Assembly: GCF_030719215.1 (NCBI RefSeq)
Contig: NZ_CP120983.1
Coordinates: forward strand, 4,960,001 to 5,024,000
Reading direction: 5' to 3'
DNA length: 64,000 nt
From: Streptomyces sp. Alt3
Lineage (GTDB): Bacteria > Actinomycetota > Actinomycetes > Streptomycetales > Streptomycetaceae
The notes beneath the pieces were generated by a model. It was not told the DNA's origin. It did no database searches and saw nothing but the letters and a program-made list of their open reading frames with translations. Each line of letters opens with the position of its first letter. Position 1 is the first letter of the stretch. This document shows, one piece after another, positions 8,187-17,163 of the stretch. Made by a program: the position numbers and the translations under genes.

Positions 8187-8981
8187 TCACTTCTTCCGGG
8201 GCTTGGCGGGCCCGGTGAACTCCTCGTACGCGGCGACGACGTCCTCGGCCGGGCCGTCCATCCGCAGGGTGCCCGCCTCCAGCCAGATCGCCCGGTCGCA
8301 GGTCTCGGTGATCGACCGGTTGCTGTGGCTGACCAGGAACACCGTGCCGGCCTCCTCGCGGAGCTCCTTGATGCGGTCCTTGCTGCGTCGCTGGAACTTC
8401 GCGTCGCCGGTGGACAGCGCCTCGTCGATCAGCAGGACGTCGTGGCTCTTGGCGGCCGCGATGGAGAAGCGCAGCCGGGCCCCCATGCCGGAGGAGTAGG
8501 TCCGCATGGGCAGGGTGATGAAGTCGCCCTTCTCGTTGATGCCGGAGAAGTCGACGATGTCCTGGTAGCGCTCGCGGATCTGCTCGCGCGTCATGCCCAT
8601 GGCCAGGCCGCCGAGCACGACGTTGCGCTCCCCGGTCAGGTCGCTCATCAGGGCGGCGTTCACGCCGAGCAGCGAGGGCTGGCCCTGGGTGTGGACGCGG
8701 CCCTGCGAAGGGGGCAGCAGCCCCGCGATCGCCTTGAGGAGTGTCGACTTCCCGGATCCGTTGGAGCCGATCAGGCCGATGGCCTCGCCCTTGTACGCCG
8801 CGAAACTGACGCCCTTCACGGCGTGCACCTTGCGTGCGCCCCGGGGCTGCCCACGCGACACGATCCTGTTCAGGGCGGAGGTGGCGCTGCCCCTTCCGGT
8901 GCGCGCGCCGTTCACCGTGTAGGTGATGTGGACGTCGTCGACGACGACGGTGGGTGCCCGGGTGTCGGCGGTGTCAGCCAC
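8187..8981 (-). CDS. tagH: Teichoic-acid-type polysaccharide ABC exporter, ATP-binding subunit
   Basis: A 264-residue cytoplasmic ATPase. Walker A is GSNGSGKST (72-80), the signature is SSGMG (163-167) and Walker B is DVLLIDE (181-187), followed by a SxxGDAKF D-loop segment. The insertion before Walker A (AVKGVSF) and the YSSGM signature are characteristic of the TagH/RfbE branch that powers export of lipid-linked wall teichoic acid or O-antigen-like polymers. It has no C-terminal carbohydrate-binding extension, ending PAKPRKK, so export is probably not chain-length gated by this subunit. It overlaps the permease gene by 8 nt, so the two are translationally coupled. Polymer identity is inferred from the adjacent glycerophosphotransferase genes. 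Confidence 0.92.
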   Translation of the reverse strand: MADTADTRAPTVVVDDVHITYTVNGARTGRGSATSALNRIVSRGQPRGARKVHAVKGVSFAAYKGEAIGLIGSNGSGKSTLLKAIAGLLPPSQGRVHTQGQPSLLGVNAALMSDLTGERNVVLGGLAMGMTREQIRERYQDIVDFSGINEKGDFITLPMRTYSSGMGARLRFSIAAAKSHDVLLIDEALSTGDAKFQRRSKDRIKELREEAGTVFLVSHSNRSITETCDRAIWLEAGTLRMDGPAEDVVAAYEEFTGPAKPRKK

Positions 8982-9954
8982 GTCCGTACCTCTCCTCGGC
9001 CTTCCAGAAGTACACGAAACCGCCGATGCCGCAGACGAGCGCCCAGCCCGTCGCGACGGCCCACACGTGCGGGGGCAGCTGCGTGCCGGAGAAGCTGTCG
9101 ATCAGGGCGTATCGCATCAGGTCGATGTAGACGGCCGCCGGGTTGCACTCCAGGGCCAGCAGGACGAGCCGCGGGACGCGGTCGGCGGAGAGCAGGGTGT
9201 CCAGGCTCCACATGACGCCGGACGCGTACATCCAGGTGCGCAGGATGAAGGGGGTCAGCTGGGCGATGTCGGGGGTCTTGGCCGCCAGCCGGGCCATGAC
9301 CATCGAGAGGCCGGTGTTGAACAGGGCCTGGAGCGTGAGCGCGGGAATCGCCAGCAGCCAGGAGGGCCGCGGGTACTGGCCGAACACCAGCAGGATCAGG
9401 GTCAGCGCGCCCAAGGAGAACAGCAGTTGCTGGAGCTGCTGGATGGCCAGGGCGATCGGCAGGGACGCCCGGGGGAAGTGCAGGGCACGGACCAGTCCGG
9501 TGTTGCCGCTGATGGCCCGGGTGCCTGCGGTGATCGAGCTGGCGGTGAAGGTCCAGATGAAGACGCCGGTGACGAGGAAGGGCACGTAGTCGGGGACTCC
9601 GTGCTTGGTGTTCATCAGGACGCCGAAGATGAAGTAGTAGACCGTCGCGTTGAGCAGCGGGGTCATGATCTGCCAGATCTGGCCGAGCTTCGCCTGGCTG
9701 TACTGCGCGGTCAGCTTCGCCGTGGCGAAGGCCGTGATGAAGTGCCTGCGCCCCCAGAGCTGGCGGACGTAGGCGCCGAGCGTCGGCCGTGCCCCGCTGA
9801 CGGTCAGGCCGTGCCGGGCCGCGAGCGCGGCCAGCTCGCCGGGTTCGTACACGGGGAGGAGGGCGGGTGATGCGGTGTCCACCGGGGCCGGCGGGGCTGC
9901 TGTCTGGCTCACCACGATCGCTTTCGACAGGGGGGCGGGGGTGTCGGTGCGCAT
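8974..9954 (-). CDS. tagG: Teichoic-acid-type polysaccharide ABC exporter, permease subunit
   Basis: About 326 residues with the ABC-2 export fold. A cytoplasmic N-terminus ends in an amphipathic segment (LWGRRHFITAFATAKL), followed by TAQYSQAKLGQIWQIMTPLLNATVYYFIFGVL and six predicted membrane spans. TagG moves the lipid-linked wall polymer across the membrane. The frame is open to 10026, but ATG 9954 (MRTDTPAP) is more plausible because the upstream codons lie in repeat-bearing promoter DNA shared with the divergent tetR gene. Its ribosome-binding site is weak. It is co-transcribed with tagH. Regulation by the neighbouring TetR protein is inferred from the divergent layout. Confidence 0.9.
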   Translation of the reverse strand: MRTDTPAPLSKAIVVSQTAAPPAPVDTASPALLPVYEPGELAALAARHGLTVSGARPTLGAYVRQLWGRRHFITAFATAKLTAQYSQAKLGQIWQIMTPLLNATVYYFIFGVLMNTKHGVPDYVPFLVTGVFIWTFTASSITAGTRAISGNTGLVRALHFPRASLPIALAIQQLQQLLFSLGALTLILLVFGQYPRPSWLLAIPALTLQALFNTGLSMVMARLAAKTPDIAQLTPFILRTWMYASGVMWSLDTLLSADRVPRLVLLALECNPAAVYIDLMRYALIDSFSGTQLPPHVWAVATGWALVCGIGGFVYFWKAEERYGRG

Positions 9955-10058
9955 AGATCCGGGTCGATGGGACGGAACCGTATCGTCGCAACGCTGACAG
10001 TAGGACGTTTGTACGTCGCAACGCAACCGTTTCGTCGTTACGGTCTATCATTCGGGCC
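9955..10058. promoter_or_regulatory. Divergent tagG/tetR promoter with repeated operator-like sequences
   Basis: CGTCGCAACG occurs at 9984-9993 and 10014-10023, 30 bp apart (about three helical turns). AACCGTWTCGTCG occurs at 9976-9988 and 10025-10037. A TATCAT -10 box (10046-10051) places the tetR transcript start at or next to its ATG. These repeats are good candidates for binding by the divergent TetR protein. Confidence 0.5.
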
Positions 10059-10664
10059 ATGACCACCGAACGGCGAACCGGGCGCCGCACCCCGGCAGGT
10101 GCCGCGGTGCTGCGCGAGGACGTCACCGACGCGATCCGCGGCGCCGTCTTCGAGGAGCTGGCCGCCGTGGGATTCGCACGGATGTCGATCGAGGGCATCG
10201 CCCGGCGCGCGGGGGTGGGCAAGACCGCCGTCTACCGCCGCTGGAAGTCCAAGCTCCATCTCGTCCTGGACCTGGTCGCGGCGGTCGCCGCGCAGGGCAT
10301 GCCCGCGCCCGCGACGGGTTCGCTCCACGGGGACGTGCGCGCCGTCCTGGAACTGGCCGCGTACGCGCTCCGCCACCCCGTGGCCTCGCAGGTGATCCCC
10401 GACCTGCTGGTCGAGGCGGCCCGCAACCCGGAGATCTCCGACGCCATCAAGGCCGCCCTGCTCGACCAGCAGCAGGGGGTGGCCGCCGTGGTCGTACGGG
10501 CCGCGGTGGCGCGGGGCGAACTGCCCGAGGGCAGCGACCCCGACAGGGCGCTGGACCTGATCGTCGGACCGCTGTACTGGCGCCTGGCCGTGGTCAGGGG
10601 CGAGCTGCCCGAGGGATACCTCGACGACCTCGCGGCCTCGGCGGTCCGGGCGCTCAAGGCCTGA
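10059..10664 (+). CDS. TetR-family transcriptional regulator
   Basis: A 201-residue regulator. The N-terminal helix-turn-helix is GFARMSIEGIARRAGVGKTAVYRRWKSK (about residues 33-60), followed by a C-terminal TetR ligand/dimerisation domain with conserved PDLLVEAARNPE and GRAVARGEL-type segments. It is divergent from tagG-tagH with about 104 bp between starts, and the repeats there make it a likely regulator of the exporter and itself. The ATG has no Shine-Dalgarno sequence and sits 7 nt after a TATCAT box, suggesting a leaderless transcript. Its stop codon lies inside the first copy of a 22-bp tandem repeat. Confidence 0.9.
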   Translation: MTTERRTGRRTPAGAAVLREDVTDAIRGAVFEELAAVGFARMSIEGIARRAGVGKTAVYRRWKSKLHLVLDLVAAVAAQGMPAPATGSLHGDVRAVLELAAYALRHPVASQVIPDLLVEAARNPEISDAIKAALLDQQQGVAAVVVRAAVARGELPEGSDPDRALDLIVGPLYWRLAVVRGELPEGYLDDLAASAVRALKA

Positions 10665-10705
10665 CGCCGGGGCGCTCAAGGCCTGACGCCCGGACGCTCA
10701 CGGCC
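10651..10705. repeat. 22-bp tandem repeat at the tetR 3' end
   Basis: CGCTCAAGGCCTGACGCC begins at 10651 and again at 10673, with a third decayed copy from 10695. The period is 22 bp, and the first copy carries the tetR stop codon. Confidence 0.8.
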
Positions 10706-10712
10706 CGTCGCC

Positions 10713-13700
10713 CTACGCGGAGCCGGGGCTCCCGAGCAGCCTGTCCACCACGCGGCGGGCCGCGCCGCCGTCGGCAGGACCGCGGTGGTCCCGCCGGAAG
10801 CTCTCGTACGCCTCCGCGTGCAGAGCCGCCGACGCCGGAGTCGTCCGCAGGGCCTGGGCCACCTCCTGGGTGGTCACGAGCAGCGGCCCGGGGGCCCGGG
10901 TCTCGAAGTCCAGACAGAAGCCGCGCACCGTGTCCCGGTAGTGCTCCAGGTCGTAGGTGTGGAAGAGCATCGGGCGGCCCGTGTGCGCGAAGCCGAACAC
11001 CAGGCCCGAGTAGTCGGTGAGCAGCACGTCGGCGATCAGCAGGAGCTCGGTGGCGTCCGGGTGCGCGGACACGTCGCGCAGGGCGGGGTGGACGGGCACG
11101 CTGCCCGTCACCCGCGGGTGCCTGCGGACCAGCACGGTGGTGCGCCGGTCCAGCGAGCGGGTCAGCGCGGGCAGGTCGAGCGCGGGGTCCCAGCGGTACA
11201 GCGGCGCCGAGCCGAGGGGGACGTCGCCCGGCGCGTGCGCGAGGTGGTCGCGGTACGTCGGTGCGTACAGCACCACCCGGTGGCCGTCCGGGACGCCCAG
11301 CTGCAGGCGTACCCGTTCGGCCGTCTTGTCCCTGCCGGGGGCGAACAGCAGGTCGTCGGCCGGTGAACCCGCTTCCAGCACCTCACCGCGGTAGGCCAGG
11401 GCGCGGCGGAGGTGCGGGGTGGCGAAGTCGCCGGGGGAGACCAGGACCGACCACTGGGCGGAGCGGTGGGCCAGCGTGGCGAGGTCCTGGTGGTCGGCGT
11501 ACAGGGAGCCGGTGAGGTCCAGGCCGAACCTGCCGAGCGGGGAGCCGTGCCAGATCTGCACGACCGTCTGGTCCGGGCGGCGCTCGAACCACGCGGGCAG
11601 ATGGCCGGACACGACGATCCTTCGGGACCGCGCCAGCGCCTCGTACCAGGCGCTGCTGTGCGCCACGACGGGGACGGCGGTGGGCGGGACGGCGGACGCG
11701 GTGCCCGCGGACCCGTCGGTGACCCAGAGCAGCTCGGCGTCCGTGCTCCGGCGCGCGAGCTCGGTGTGCACGGCGCGCACGGGACCGTCCCCGATGTGGA
11801 GCACGACGTCCCGGAGCGGAAGCCGGCGCTGCGCGGGGAGGTGCGCCGTCCGCAGACGGCCCTGGTGGTACGCGCTCCGCTCCGCTTCGCCGAGCGGAGA
11901 GGGGCAGTGCACGGTCAGCCGGTCGCCGTGACGTCGGCCGAGGTGGAATCCGGACCCGGAGGCGCCCAGCGGCAGACGGGCGGCGAGCGCCGTCCCCACC
12001 CGCACGGGCCTGCCGCCCAGGAACACCTCCCAGTCGCCCTCACGGGGCGGCCGGGCGAGCACGGCGGCGAAGCGCTGCTCCCGCCTCTCGGCGGGCTCCT
12101 GCGGCTCGACGGACTTCTGCCGCGAGACGGGGACGGGCACCGTCCAGCCGAGGGTGCCGTGCCGCAGTTCGAGTGTGCCGGTCCCGGCCCCGTGGATGCG
12201 GAGCCCGCCGTCGGCGGTGGGCCCGGCACGGTCCACGTACGGGTCGCCGGTCAGGTCCACCACCAGGTTGCCCTCGGCGTCGGCGAAGGCGGGGGGCGGC
12301 AGGTCCGGCGCCGCGGCGAGCGGCACCCGGACACCGTCGGTCAGCAGCGCCGCCCGCCACCGGCCCTGCCCGGGCGCGGAACCGGCCGCGAGCGCGTCGA
12401 GCGGGAGCCGCACGCCGAAACCGCTGCCGTCCCGGTCCATGCCGTCGCCACCTCCGGACCGCACCGGGCAGACGACGTCCTCGGCCCCCTCGCGGGCCAG
12501 TACCAGGGCGGTCGGCCGGGCGGCGTCCCCGTGCAGCCGCCCGGTCAACTCCAGCATGCCCCGCCCGCGGTCGTGGCCGGTGGCCGTCGCGGGCAGCCGG
12601 GTCACGGTCAGCTCCAGCCGGCCGTCCCGGTAACCGAGTGCCGCGCGCAGCCCCCCGCCCAGGTCCCGCACCAGGGGCTGGGCCGAGGCCGCCTCCACCG
12701 CACGCAGGGCGGCCCGCCGTACGACACCGTGGCCGGCGACGACCACCCCCACCAGCCAGCGGCCCGGCCCCAGCCGTCCCGGGTCGAGGACCATCTCGAA
12801 GCCCGCGTGGTCGTAACGGTGCAGCTCCTGGCCGGAGTCGGTGGTGGCCCGGTCGGTCCGGACCGTGCGAACGGGGACGGGCCGCATCCGCCCGCCCACC
12901 GCCTCCCGCACCAGGGCGCCCTTCAGCGACTGCCGGGCCGACTCTGCCGGGAGATTGCGGATGTACGCGTATCCGCGCAGCCGCAGTGTGCCGTCGTCGG
13001 CCCACGACGGGTCCACCAGCCGTGCCACGGCCGGGAGATCGCCCTTGCCCAGGCGCGCCGAGACACTCCTGCCGTCCGCCACCCCGGGGTGCACGGCCCG
13101 CCGCCGGCCCGGGGGGCCCGCCACGGCGAACGTGCCCGTACCGTTGGCCCGTTCGAACTCCAGCACGGCCAGCAGTTCGTGGACCCTGCGCTCCCGCACC
13201 AGTCGCCAGCGGATGCGCGCCTCGGCCGGCAGCCCGGCCAGGGCCGCGTCACCCGCCCGGTCGAGGAACGCGCCCGCGTCCGTCATGAAGGCGGAACGGT
13301 AGGCGGGGCCGCCCATCGGCAGACCCTCCAGGAAGTACACGAAGTCGTCGCGCAGGCACGAGGCGTCGTAGCGCAGCCGCTGCCCGGCGCCGCGGTCCGA
13401 GAGGAAGGCGCTGACCTGCTCGCAGGCGGCGATCCGGTCCCGTACGCCCCGCACGTCCGTGCGCCGCCGGGTGATCGAGCCCTCCCTGATCCGCCAGTGG
13501 TAGACGTGCTCGTGCAGCACGTCCACCGACCCGGCGAGGTAGTGCGCGGGGATCATCACCGGGGTGTCCTCGTAGAGCTTGCCCACCGGGAAGGAGAAGG
13601 CGTGCCGGTCCCAGAAGGAGCGCCGGAACACCTTGTTCCACGCGACGCGGTCCGCGAGCAGCCGGGCGTCGCGGGTGATGTGGGTGCGGAGGCGGTCGCC

Positions 13701-14117
13701 GGTCAGCCAACGGTACTGCCAGGCCTGTTGCAGTCCCTGCCCGGTGAGCCGCCACACGTTGCCCGTCACCAGGTCGGAGCCCGTCGACTCCAGCGACGCC
13801 AGCATCCGTTCGTACGCGTCGTGGACGAGTACGTCGTCGCTGTCGGCGAACGCCAGGTACGGGACACCGGGGGTGGTGCGGGCGACGCCCGTGTTCCGTG
13901 CGGCGCTCAGGCCCGCGTTGGGCTGGTGGACGCAGCGGAAGCGGTCGTCCCGTGCGGCGAACTCCTCGGCGATCCGGCGGCTCCCGTCGGTCGAACCGTC
14001 GTCGACCATCACCACCTCGATGGCATCGAGGGACTGCCCGGCCAGCGAGTCGAGGCACTCCGCCAGGTAGTCCTCGACGTTGTGCACGGGGACGACGACG
14101 CTGAGGAGTGGCTTCAT
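10713..14117 (-). CDS. GT2 glycosyltransferase / CDP-glycerol glycerophosphotransferase-like fusion with altered TagF motifs
   Basis: A 1134-residue cytoplasmic/peripheral protein. An N-terminal GT2 domain (about 1-230) has intact motifs: SVVVPVHN, VMVDDGSTDGS and the metal-binding ADSDD. A central region of about 450 residues is beta-rich and unassigned. The C-terminal 370 residues are the TagB/TagF glycerophosphotransferase fold. That last domain departs from its neighbours: WHGSPLGRFG for WHGTPLK, GSPADD for GYPRND, and DYSGLVFGF for DYSSLMFDF. It aligns along its whole length with the 18119-21583 protein, so it is a paralogue whose polymerase domain may be changed or inactive. The GT2 domain probably adds a sugar to the wall polymer. 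It lies alone on this strand, divergent from the next fusion gene. Confidence 0.82.
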   Translation of the reverse strand: MKPLLSVVVPVHNVEDYLAECLDSLAGQSLDAIEVVMVDDGSTDGSRRIAEEFAARDDRFRCVHQPNAGLSAARNTGVARTTPGVPYLAFADSDDVLVHDAYERMLASLESTGSDLVTGNVWRLTGQGLQQAWQYRWLTGDRLRTHITRDARLLADRVAWNKVFRRSFWDRHAFSFPVGKLYEDTPVMIPAHYLAGSVDVLHEHVYHWRIREGSITRRRTDVRGVRDRIAACEQVSAFLSDRGAGQRLRYDASCLRDDFVYFLEGLPMGGPAYRSAFMTDAGAFLDRAGDAALAGLPAEARIRWRLVRERRVHELLAVLEFERANGTGTFAVAGPPGRRRAVHPGVADGRSVSARLGKGDLPAVARLVDPSWADDGTLRLRGYAYIRNLPAESARQSLKGALVREAVGGRMRPVPVRTVRTDRATTDSGQELHRYDHAGFEMVLDPGRLGPGRWLVGVVVAGHGVVRRAALRAVEAASAQPLVRDLGGGLRAALGYRDGRLELTVTRLPATATGHDRGRGMLELTGRLHGDAARPTALVLAREGAEDVVCPVRSGGGDGMDRDGSGFGVRLPLDALAAGSAPGQGRWRAALLTDGVRVPLAAAPDLPPPAFADAEGNLVVDLTGDPYVDRAGPTADGGLRIHGAGTGTLELRHGTLGWTVPVPVSRQKSVEPQEPAERREQRFAAVLARPPREGDWEVFLGGRPVRVGTALAARLPLGASGSGFHLGRRHGDRLTVHCPSPLGEAERSAYHQGRLRTAHLPAQRRLPLRDVVLHIGDGPVRAVHTELARRSTDAELLWVTDGSAGTASAVPPTAVPVVAHSSAWYEALARSRRIVVSGHLPAWFERRPDQTVVQIWHGSPLGRFGLDLTGSLYADHQDLATLAHRSAQWSVLVSPGDFATPHLRRALAYRGEVLEAGSPADDLLFAPGRDKTAERVRLQLGVPDGHRVVLYAPTYRDHLAHAPGDVPLGSAPLYRWDPALDLPALTRSLDRRTTVLVRRHPRVTGSVPVHPALRDVSAHPDATELLLIADVLLTDYSGLVFGFAHTGRPMLFHTYDLEHYRDTVRGFCLDFETRAPGPLLVTTQEVAQALRTTPASAALHAEAYESFRRDHRGPADGGAARRVVDRLLGSPGSA

Positions 14118-14159
14118 GTACGGATCAACCCGGAGGAGCGCCCCGGGTCACGCGGCTGA

Positions 14160-14169
14160 CCCGATCGGG
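14160..14169. promoter_or_regulatory. Palindrome in the divergent GT-fusion promoter region
   Basis: CCCGATCGGG (extending to a 12-bp palindrome at 14159-14170) sits midway between the divergent starts at 14117 and 14218. TACGCT at 14203-14208 is a possible -10 for the plus-strand gene. The role is unproven. Confidence 0.3.
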
Positions 14170-14217
14170 TGAAGATCGCTAGGGCGGGCGGTGGGGGCCC
14201 CGTTACGCTCGGCTGCC

Positions 14218-16326
14218 ATGCTCCTCAGTGTCGTCGTGCCCGCCCACCGTGTTCAGGGGTACCTGAGGGCGGCCCTGGAGTCCGTGACCGGGCAGGCACC
14301 GGCCGGGGACGGCCGGGCGGACCCGGAGCTGATCGCCGTCTGCACGCCGGACGGTCCACTGGAGCTCGCCGTCGCACGGGAGGCCGCCGAGCGCGACCCC
14401 CGGGTGCGCGTGCTGGTCCTGGACGGTCCCTGGGACACGGGCGTGGCGAGGAACGCCGGTGCGGCGGCGGCGCGTGGGACCTATCTGCTCTTCCTGGACG
14501 GGGACGACCTGCTCCTTCCCGGAGCGGTGGCGGAGATCTCCGCACGGCTCTCGGCGGACCGGCCGGACGCGGACCGGCCCGACGAGGACCGGCCCGCGGA
14601 CCGGCCGGACGGGCGCCGGCCGCACGACCCCTCCGGCGCCCGCCGGCCGCACGACCCGCCCGACGTGCTGCGCCTGGGCCACGACCGGGTCGACTGGTGG
14701 GGCACGGTCCGGCCGGGCGACACCACCCTCCCGGCCGCCCGCAACCAGCTCTTCCGCCGCGCCTTCTGGGAGGCCCACCGGCTCCGCTTCACCGAGGGCC
14801 CGTACGACGACGTCGTGCCGGTACACCGTGCGGCCCTCCTCGCGTCCGACGCCGGCACCCTCGCCGAGCTCGACCGGATCTGCGTACGCCACGGACTGCG
14901 CCGCACCGGAACGCCGGCCACGACGCCGGGCCGCGCGCACTTCGCCGTCATCCGCGCCTACGAGCGGCTCGCCGTCGAGACCGGAGGCGACCCGCGGATC
15001 CGGGCCGCGCGCGTCGCGCACCTGACGGCCGTGCTCGACGACCCGGGCCGCATCGCCCCGGGCGACCGCGCCGCCTTCTTCCGGGCGGCGGAGCTCCCCG
15101 GCCGCCACCTCTCGCACCGGGTCCGGGCAGCGGTCCGCGCCGGGCGTGCACGGGCGCGAGCCCTCGCGCGCGCGGGCCGGAGGTCGCTGCGCGCCCGCGT
15201 GCTGAGAATCCTCTACCGCGCCGACCTGCGCCGTCCGCTGGACCCCCGCCTCGCCGTGTACGGGGCCTACTGGAACAGGGGCGTCGCCTGCAATCCGGCC
15301 GCCGTCTACACCAAGGCCCGCGAACTGGTCCCGCACATCCGGGGTGTCTGGGCCGTCTCCTCCCGCCACCGCGACCGGATGCCGCCCGGGGTGCCGTACG
15401 TCATCGAGGGCTCCCGCGCCTACTGGCGTGCCATGGCCACCGCGACGTACCTCGTCAACAACTCCAGCTTTCCCGGCGGCTTCACCAAACGGGCCGGCCA
15501 GACCTATCTGCAGACCCACCACGGGACCCCGCTGAAGACCATGGGCCTGGACCAGCTCCCCTACCCCGCCCTCACCGGTGGTGTCAGCTTCGAGCGGATC
15601 GTCGACCACGCCGACCAGTGGGACTTCAGCCTCTCCGCCAACCCGCACAGCACCGAGGTCTGGGACCGGGTCTACCCCTCCTCCTACGAGCAACTGCCGT
15701 ACGGCTACCCGCGCAACGACGTCCTGTGCACGGCCTCCCCCGAGCTGACCGGCAAGATCCGGGCGGAACTCGGCATCGCGCCCGGATCGACCGTCCTGCT
15801 GTACGCGCCCACCCACCGTGACTACCGCAGGGGATTCGTCCCCCGGCTCGGCCTGGAACGCCTCAGCCGTGAACTCGGCCCCGGATTCACGCTGCTGGTG
15901 CGCGCCCACTACTTCTACGGGCGTCCGGCCGGGACGGAGGCGGGGGGCCGGGTCGTCGACGTCACCGCGCACCCCGTTGTCGAGGAACTCTTCCTGGCCG
16001 CCGACGGGCTGATCACCGACTACTCGTCCCTGATGTTCGACTACGCCTGCCTGGACCGCCCGATCATCGCCTACGTCCCCGACTGGGAGGCCTACCGCGC
16101 AGCTCGCGGTACGTACGTCGACCTGCTGTCCGGCCGCCCCGGCGACACCCCCGGGGCGGTCGCCACCACCGAGGACGAGCTCGTCGGCGTACTGCGCGGC
16201 GGTGCCTGGAGATCCCCGGAGGCCGACGCCCTGCGCGCCGCGTTCCGCGACCGCTTCTGCCCGTACGACGACGGGCACGCGGCGGAGCGCGTGGTGCGGC
16301 GGATCTTCCCGGTGGAGCCGGACTGA
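14218..16326 (+). CDS. Short GT2 / CDP-glycerol glycerophosphotransferase fusion
   Basis: About 702 residues. The N-terminal GT2-like part keeps LSVVVPAHRV and LDGDD, but the usual VDDGSTDG nucleotide-binding loop is replaced by VCTPDGPLEL, so glycosyl transfer is doubtful. A low-complexity hinge of RPD/DRP/PHDP repeats follows (about residues 115-155, DNA 14550-14680). The C-terminal TagF-type domain is intact: VNNSSFPG, THHGTPLKTMG, GYPRND, YAPTHRD, VRAHY and DYSSLMFDYA, closing with FCPYDDGHAAERVV. It should transfer glycerol-phosphate (or a similar polyol phosphate) from the CDP donor to a growing wall polymer. I started it at ATG 14218 (MLLSVVV) rather than the upstream in-frame ATG at 14191, because the family N-terminus begins there. 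No strong Shine-Dalgarno sequence precedes it. Confidence 0.87.
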   Translation: MLLSVVVPAHRVQGYLRAALESVTGQAPAGDGRADPELIAVCTPDGPLELAVAREAAERDPRVRVLVLDGPWDTGVARNAGAAAARGTYLLFLDGDDLLLPGAVAEISARLSADRPDADRPDEDRPADRPDGRRPHDPSGARRPHDPPDVLRLGHDRVDWWGTVRPGDTTLPAARNQLFRRAFWEAHRLRFTEGPYDDVVPVHRAALLASDAGTLAELDRICVRHGLRRTGTPATTPGRAHFAVIRAYERLAVETGGDPRIRAARVAHLTAVLDDPGRIAPGDRAAFFRAAELPGRHLSHRVRAAVRAGRARARALARAGRRSLRARVLRILYRADLRRPLDPRLAVYGAYWNRGVACNPAAVYTKARELVPHIRGVWAVSSRHRDRMPPGVPYVIEGSRAYWRAMATATYLVNNSSFPGGFTKRAGQTYLQTHHGTPLKTMGLDQLPYPALTGGVSFERIVDHADQWDFSLSANPHSTEVWDRVYPSSYEQLPYGYPRNDVLCTASPELTGKIRAELGIAPGSTVLLYAPTHRDYRRGFVPRLGLERLSRELGPGFTLLVRAHYFYGRPAGTEAGGRVVDVTAHPVVEELFLAADGLITDYSSLMFDYACLDRPIIAYVPDWEAYRAARGTYVDLLSGRPGDTPGAVATTEDELVGVLRGGAWRSPEADALRAAFRDRFCPYDDGHAAERVVRRIFPVEPD

Positions 16327-16417
16327 GCGAGGGCGTCACCCGTACGGGGCGACCCCTCCGCACCCCGCCGTCGTTGTGCTCGACAGCGCGCGCATCAGGC
16401 AACGTTGGGAGAAGCTC

Positions 16418-17152
16418 ATGCACCGGTCGGCCTACGAGCAGATGCAGCTCTGCATCGAGGAGTATCTGCCCAAGGACCGCAGGCACCGCGTCGTGGACCT
16501 CGGCTCGCGGATCTCCGGGAAGCAGACCCGCACCCACCGCGGGCTGCTGGCCGGCCATGACGTCGACTACTTCGGCGTCGACGTCCTCGACGGCCCCAAC
16601 GTGGACGCGGTCATGACCCGCCCCTACCGGATCCCCGTGAAGTCACGGAGCGCCGATGTGGTGCTGTCCGGCCAGGCGTTCGAGCACATCCCCTTCTTCT
16701 GGGTGTCGATGATGGAGATCGCCCGCGTGCTCAGGCCGGGCGGCCACGCCTTCATCACCGCGCCCTCGCGCGGGCACGCCCACGACGCGCAGGACTGCTG
16801 GCGCTACTACCCCGACGGCTTCCGCGCCATGGCCGCCCACTCGCGGCTCGAACTCCGCGAGGCCTACACGGACTTCCCGCCGGCCAGAGGGATCTGGCAC
16901 GACTACGCCTCCATCGACTCCGGGGCCGCCTACTGGGGCGACTCGGTGGGTGTCTTCCGCAGGCCGCGGCCCGACCGGCGGCCGGTGACCCGGCTGAAGA
17001 ACACGCTGGTCGACCTCGCCGTACGGGAGACGGCGGTCTGGTGGGCCGACCGGGCCGGGGGAGTGGACCGGATCCCGCTGCCGCGTCCGCTGGACGGACG
17101 GGAGCGGTGCGGACGCCCGGACAGCCGTACGGTCCCATCAACTACAGGTTGA
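16418..17152 (+). CDS. Class I SAM-dependent methyltransferase
   Basis: About 244 residues with the Rossmann methyltransferase fold. Motif I is VVDLGSRISGK, acidic motif II is VDVLDGPN, then ADVVLSGQAFEHI and the post-motif LRPGGHAFITAPS, a Methyltransf_11-type arrangement. ATG 16418 has GGGAG 7 nt upstream. An in-frame GTG at 16376 would add 14 residues (LDSARIRQRWEKL...) but has no ribosome-binding site. It lies between two wall-polymer fusion genes and 11 nt before a TylF-like methyltransferase, so a role in O-methylating the exported glycan is a reasonable inference. No membrane segment is present. Confidence 0.82.
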   Translation: MHRSAYEQMQLCIEEYLPKDRRHRVVDLGSRISGKQTRTHRGLLAGHDVDYFGVDVLDGPNVDAVMTRPYRIPVKSRSADVVLSGQAFEHIPFFWVSMMEIARVLRPGGHAFITAPSRGHAHDAQDCWRYYPDGFRAMAAHSRLELREAYTDFPPARGIWHDYASIDSGAAYWGDSVGVFRRPRPDRRPVTRLKNTLVDLAVRETAVWWADRAGGVDRIPLPRPLDGRERCGRPDSRTVPSTTG

Positions 17153-17163
17153 CGAAAGATGAC

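Noticed and set aside
11412..14159. Long plus-strand open frame opposite the first GT/TagF fusion
   Set aside because: Arg/Pro/Gly-rich translation without motifs; the minus strand carries intact GT2 and TagF-like domains.
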